DNA from: CAYLNK01 sp964384675
GTDB taxonomy: Bacteria; Acidobacteriota; Thermoanaerobaculia; UBA5066
Direction: 5' to 3'
Length of the DNA: 6,945 nucleotides
NCBI GenBank assembly: GCA_964384675.1
Contig: CAYLNK010000349.1
Coordinates: 1-6,945 of the forward strand
Shown here: piece after piece, positions 4,315-6,945 of the stretch
How positions within the stretch are numbered: position 1 is the first letter of the stretch
Layout of the letters: every line of letters begins with the position of its first letter
Notes under the pieces: model-generated
Database searches by the model: none
Told to the model about the DNA's origin: nothing
What the model saw: the letters and a program-made list of their open reading frames with translations, nothing else
Program-made: the position numbers and the translations under genes

Positions 4315-6894
4315 ATGAGATCCAGCACCTCGCCCCTCCTCCTCGGATTCCTCCTCGCCCTCGCGGGTGCCGAGGCACCGGCGGCCAGGCTCACACCCGA
4401 CCCCTGGCCCCGGGAATTCACGTCGCCGAAGGGGAGCAGGATCGTCGTCTACCAGCCCCAGATGGAGACCTTCAAAGGTGACACCCTCGGCGGACGCGCG
4501 GCCGTCTCGATCACGAAGAGGGACGACCGGACGCAGACGTTCGGCGTGATGTTCTTCTCGGCGAGCGTCTCGGTGGATCGCGACGACCGCTCCGTGGAGA
4601 TCCTGCGGGCCCGGGTGAATCGGGTCCGGCTCCCGAGCTTCACGCCGGAGGAGGAAGAGGGGTTCGCGGAGGTCCTCGAAGCGGAGGTCCCGCGCTGGCA
4701 CCTCGTCCTCTCCTACGACCGGGTCCTCGAGAGCGTGAAGGTGGCCGAGCGGGAGAAGAAGAGCGCCGAGGGGTTGAAGAACGACCCGCCCCGGATCCTG
4801 TTCGCCGAGGAGCCGACCGTCCTCGTCACCCTGGACGGGGGTCCGCAGCTTCGCGAGGTGGAAGGGTCACCGCTGAAGGTCGTGGTGAACACGGCGCTCT
4901 TCATGGTCCTCGACACGCGGAGCGGCCGCTACTACCTCTCCGGCGGGAAGAAGTGGTGGTACGAGGCCGGTGACGCCAGGGGGCCGTGGCGGTCGATCGG
5001 CGGCCCGCCGGCGGAGATCGCCGACCTCGCGGCCCGAGCGGTCGAGGCGCGACAGCAGGACGACGCGGACGCCCCGGACGAGGACGGCACCGAGACGGCG
5101 AGGCCGCCGAAGATCGTCGTCGCCACCGAACCGACCGAGCTGATCGTCTCCGAGGGGAAGCCGTCGTTCCAGCCGGTCGCCGGGGCGAGCGCGGAGCTCC
5201 TCTCGATGGAGAACACCGAGAGCGACGTGCTCCTCGACGTCCCCTCCCAGCAGTACTACGTCCTCCTGTCGGGCCGTTGGTTCCGCAGCAAGGCGCTCAC
5301 CGGGGGGACGTGGGCGTACGTCTCCCCCGGCGCCCTGCCGGCGACCTTCGCGAACGTGGCTCCCGGATCGAGCGCGGGCGAGATCCGGGCCAGCGTGCCG
5401 GGCACGGACGAAGCCGAGGACGCGCTCCTCGACTCCCAGATTCCCGAGACCACGGCAGTCCGGAGGTCCGAGGCGAGACTCGACGTCCGATACGACGGCG
5501 AGCCCGAGTTCACGCGGGTCGAGGGCACGCGGACCGAGTACGCGACCAATACCTCCACCTCGGTCCTCCGGATCCGGGGCCGCTACTACGCTTGCGAAGA
5601 CGCCGTCTGGTACGTGGCGGACGATCCCGCCGGCCCATGGCTCCTCGCGGACTCGATCCCGAGCGACGACATCGACCTGATCCCTCCGAGCGCCCCCGTC
5701 TACAACGTCAAGTACGTGCGCATCTACGACGTGACCCCCGACGAGGTCTACTTCGGCTACACGCCGGGCTACGTCGGGGCCTATCCGTGGTACGGCACCG
5801 TCGTCTGGGGAACCGGATGGCACTACCGGCCGTGGGTCGGCCCGACGTACTGGTGGCCCCGGCCCTGCACCTGGGGGTTCCACGCACGCTACACGCCGTG
5901 GGACGGCTGGGGCTTCGGCAGCTCGTGGAGCTACCCGTTCTTCAGCGCCAGCTTCGGCTGGGGCGACTGGTTCCGGCCCCGCGGCTGGGGCCGGCCGTTC
6001 CGCGGTCACGGCGGCTGGCACCGCTCCGGCTGGTTCGGGCCGGGAGGCTACCGGCCACCTCACCACATCGCACAGAGCTACTGGGGCCACCCGCGCGGCG
6101 CGGGCTCGTCCGGATGGAGCCGTCCGACCGTGGGGAGGCGCTACGGGACGCTCGGGCCTCACGGCACGGGGCTCCGCGCGGACATCGGCTTCCGCCCGCC
6201 GACGCGGCACGTCCGCCCGCCCGGACCGCAGAACGACCTCTACCACCGCTCGCCGGAACGCTCCCGGGACGTCGCGAAAGCTCCGTCGCGTGACGCGTGG
6301 CGCCCCGCGACGGCCCGTCCGAACGACGTCCGCGGCGACAGGGACCGCGAGGTCTCGCGCGGGACGAACGAGGGCTGGCGGCGCCGGGGTGACGACGGGT
6401 GGCGTACGGCGTCCGGGCGGGAGACGACCCGCCGGCTCGAGAGTCCGGGGGACCGGCCGGAGCGCGGCCTCACGGCACCACCGGATCGAAGAGGGGATCG
6501 CGGGTGGTCGGTCCGTCCGGCCGAGCCGCGTCGATTCGACCCCGACACCCGTTCCGAGCCGGATCGCGGCTTCTCGACGCGTCGGCGCGAGGCGGCTCGT
6601 TCCGAGGGCTGGTCGCGCCCCGCCCCGCGGGAGCGTTCGGCTCCCGAGTACCGCCCGGCTCCGGAGCGCCGCCCGGCTCCCGAGTACCGCCCGGCTCCCG
6701 AGTACCGCCCGGCTCCGGAACGCCGTTCGGCCCCCGAGTACCGCCCGGCTCCGGAGCGCCGCTCGGCCCCCGAGTACCGGTCGGCTCCGGAACGCCGTTC
6801 GGCGCCGGAGTACCGCTCGGCGCCGCAGGCCGCGCCGCGCTCAGCGCCCGAGAGGCCGGCGTCCCGTCATGAGGGGGAACGGCGGCGTCACTGA
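4315..6894 (+). CDS. Large exported protein with three Tyr-Tyr/Trp modules, aromatic-rich domain and Arg/Pro repeat tail
   Basis: This 859-residue protein has unknown function. An N-terminal signal peptide (basic Arg2, hydrophobic core about 8-18, cleavage likely near AEA-PAA at 19-25) sends it out of the cytoplasm. Residues about 160-445 hold three diverged copies of one module: an acidic strand with G-x-P, then V-x-G, a pair Tyr-Tyr, and a closing (G)-x-W. The pairs are at 206-207, 314-315 and 424-425, and the closing Trp at 225, 333 and 442. Residues about 463-600 are rich in Trp, Tyr and Gly (17 Trp between 492 and 601). From about 600 the chain is Arg/Pro-rich and probably disordered, ending in hexapeptide repeats (775-834). 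It resembles environmental proteins labelled, without proof, as carbohydrate-binding or autotransporter-like. I see no catalytic motif, LPXTG, lipobox or beta-barrel. ATG 4315 is backed by AAGGTG 6 nt upstream. Confidence 0.85.
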   Translation: MRSSTSPLLLGFLLALAGAEAPAARLTPDPWPREFTSPKGSRIVVYQPQMETFKGDTLGGRAAVSITKRDDRTQTFGVMFFSASVSVDRDDRSVEILRARVNRVRLPSFTPEEEEGFAEVLEAEVPRWHLVLSYDRVLESVKVAEREKKSAEGLKNDPPRILFAEEPTVLVTLDGGPQLREVEGSPLKVVVNTALFMVLDTRSGRYYLSGGKKWWYEAGDARGPWRSIGGPPAEIADLAARAVEARQQDDADAPDEDGTETARPPKIVVATEPTELIVSEGKPSFQPVAGASAELLSMENTESDVLLDVPSQQYYVLLSGRWFRSKALTGGTWAYVSPGALPATFANVAPGSSAGEIRASVPGTDEAEDALLDSQIPETTAVRRSEARLDVRYDGEPEFTRVEGTRTEYATNTSTSVLRIRGRYYACEDAVWYVADDPAGPWLLADSIPSDDIDLIPPSAPVYNVKYVRIYDVTPDEVYFGYTPGYVGAYPWYGTVVWGTGWHYRPWVGPTYWWPRPCTWGFHARYTPWDGWGFGSSWSYPFFSASFGWGDWFRPRGWGRPFRGHGGWHRSGWFGPGGYRPPHHIAQSYWGHPRGAGSSGWSRPTVGRRYGTLGPHGTGLRADIGFRPPTRHVRPPGPQNDLYHRSPERSRDVAKAPSRDAWRPATARPNDVRGDRDREVSRGTNEGWRRRGDDGWRTASGRETTRRLESPGDRPERGLTAPPDRRGDRGWSVRPAEPRRFDPDTRSEPDRGFSTRRREAARSEGWSRPAPRERSAPEYRPAPERRPAPEYRPAPEYRPAPERRSAPEYRPAPERRSAPEYRSAPERRSAPEYRSAPQAAPRSAPERPASRHEGERRRH
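6637..6816 (+). repeat. Ten in-frame 18-bp tandem repeats encoding [P/S]APE[Y/R]R
   Basis: Ten uninterrupted hexapeptide units occupy residues 775-834 of the exported protein, followed by decayed copies up to about residue 847. Position 1 is Pro or Ser and position 5 mostly alternates Tyr and Arg, giving a 36-bp higher-order unit. Units 3 and 4 are both the Tyr type, breaking the alternation, and are identical in DNA; units 2 and 7 are also identical. This points to recent expansion by slippage or unequal exchange. The repeat is coding and is not a CRISPR array: the units abut with no spacers. Confidence 0.92.
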
Positions 6895-6923
6895 CCTGAC
6901 CCGGACCGAGCGCCTCAGCGCCC

Positions 6924-6944
6924 CGGCCCGCAGATCTCGGGCCG
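6924..6944 (+). terminator. 7-bp inverted repeat after the exported-protein gene, possible terminator
   Basis: CGGCCCG and CGGGCCG are perfect 7-bp arms around a 7-nt loop, beginning 29 nt after the TGA of the plus-strand gene. Position and GC-rich stem suit an intrinsic terminator, but the window ends one base later, so the T-tract that would decide it cannot be seen. The rest of 6895-6945 holds no gene that I can support. Confidence 0.4.
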
Positions 6945-6945
6945 C

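Noticed and set aside
4867..6293. Long open frames on the minus strand (4867-6246) and in another plus frame (4986-6293) over the exported-protein gene
   Set aside because: Both are Arg/Pro/Ala/Val-rich shadows. The chosen frame has a signal peptide, regular modules and in-frame repeats.
6637..6816. Repeat tract considered as a CRISPR array or non-coding satellite
   Set aside because: The 18-bp units abut without spacers, keep the reading frame and vary mostly at synonymous or Tyr/Arg-alternating positions, so it is a coding repeat.
1..6945. tRNA, rRNA, insertion sequence, integrase, toxin-antitoxin or defence genes
   Set aside because: No cloverleaf, transposase or recombinase motif, or small paired genes, could be found on either strand. 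Codon and base use look uniform, with no sign of a transferred island.

Overview
The window is very GC-rich (roughly 70%, with G/C strongly favoured at third codon positions) and densely coded. It comes from a free-living bacterium that makes haem from glutamyl-tRNA (C5 pathway) and purines through N5-CAIR. Gene content and composition would fit a soil or sediment lineage such as Acidobacteriota or a deltaproteobacterial relative. This placement is an inference; no rRNA or other phylogenetic marker is present.

Layout. Positions 1-4242 hold five genes, all on the minus strand, in transcription order purE, purK, a ccsA/hemX-like membrane protein, hemA and hemC (hemC is cut by the left edge). 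They are packed tightly. purE/purK overlap in a CTGA and ccsA/hemA in a GTGA, and hemA/hemC are 5 nt apart or overlap, depending on the hemC start. The only gap inside the block is 57 nt between purK and ccsA, and it contains a perfect 6-bp inverted repeat. A 72-bp divergent region (4243-4314) with two short perfect palindromes separates this block from one large plus-strand gene (4315-6894). That gene encodes an 859-residue exported protein. It has three diverged copies of a Tyr-Tyr/Trp module, a Trp/Tyr/Gly-rich domain and an Arg/Pro-rich tail ending in an 18-bp in-frame tandem repeat. The last 51 nt hold a 7-bp inverted repeat that may be the start of a terminator. No gene-free stretch exceeds 300 bases.

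Function. purE and purK encode the two enzymes that carboxylate AIR to CAIR in purine synthesis. hemA and hemC make glutamate-1-semialdehyde and hydroxymethylbilane, and the membrane protein between purK and hemA belongs to the haem-handling CcsA/HemX group. The exported plus-strand protein has no assigned function and no obvious link to either pathway.

Most of the window is housekeeping and I see no clear new multi-gene system. The points most worth a second look are: the purE-purK junction, which has a canonical -1 slippery heptamer (GGGAAAG) in exactly the phase that would fuse the two enzymes and no ATG/GTG/TTG start for purK; the triplicated architecture and evolving repeat tail of the exported protein; and the palindromes in the divergent promoter region.
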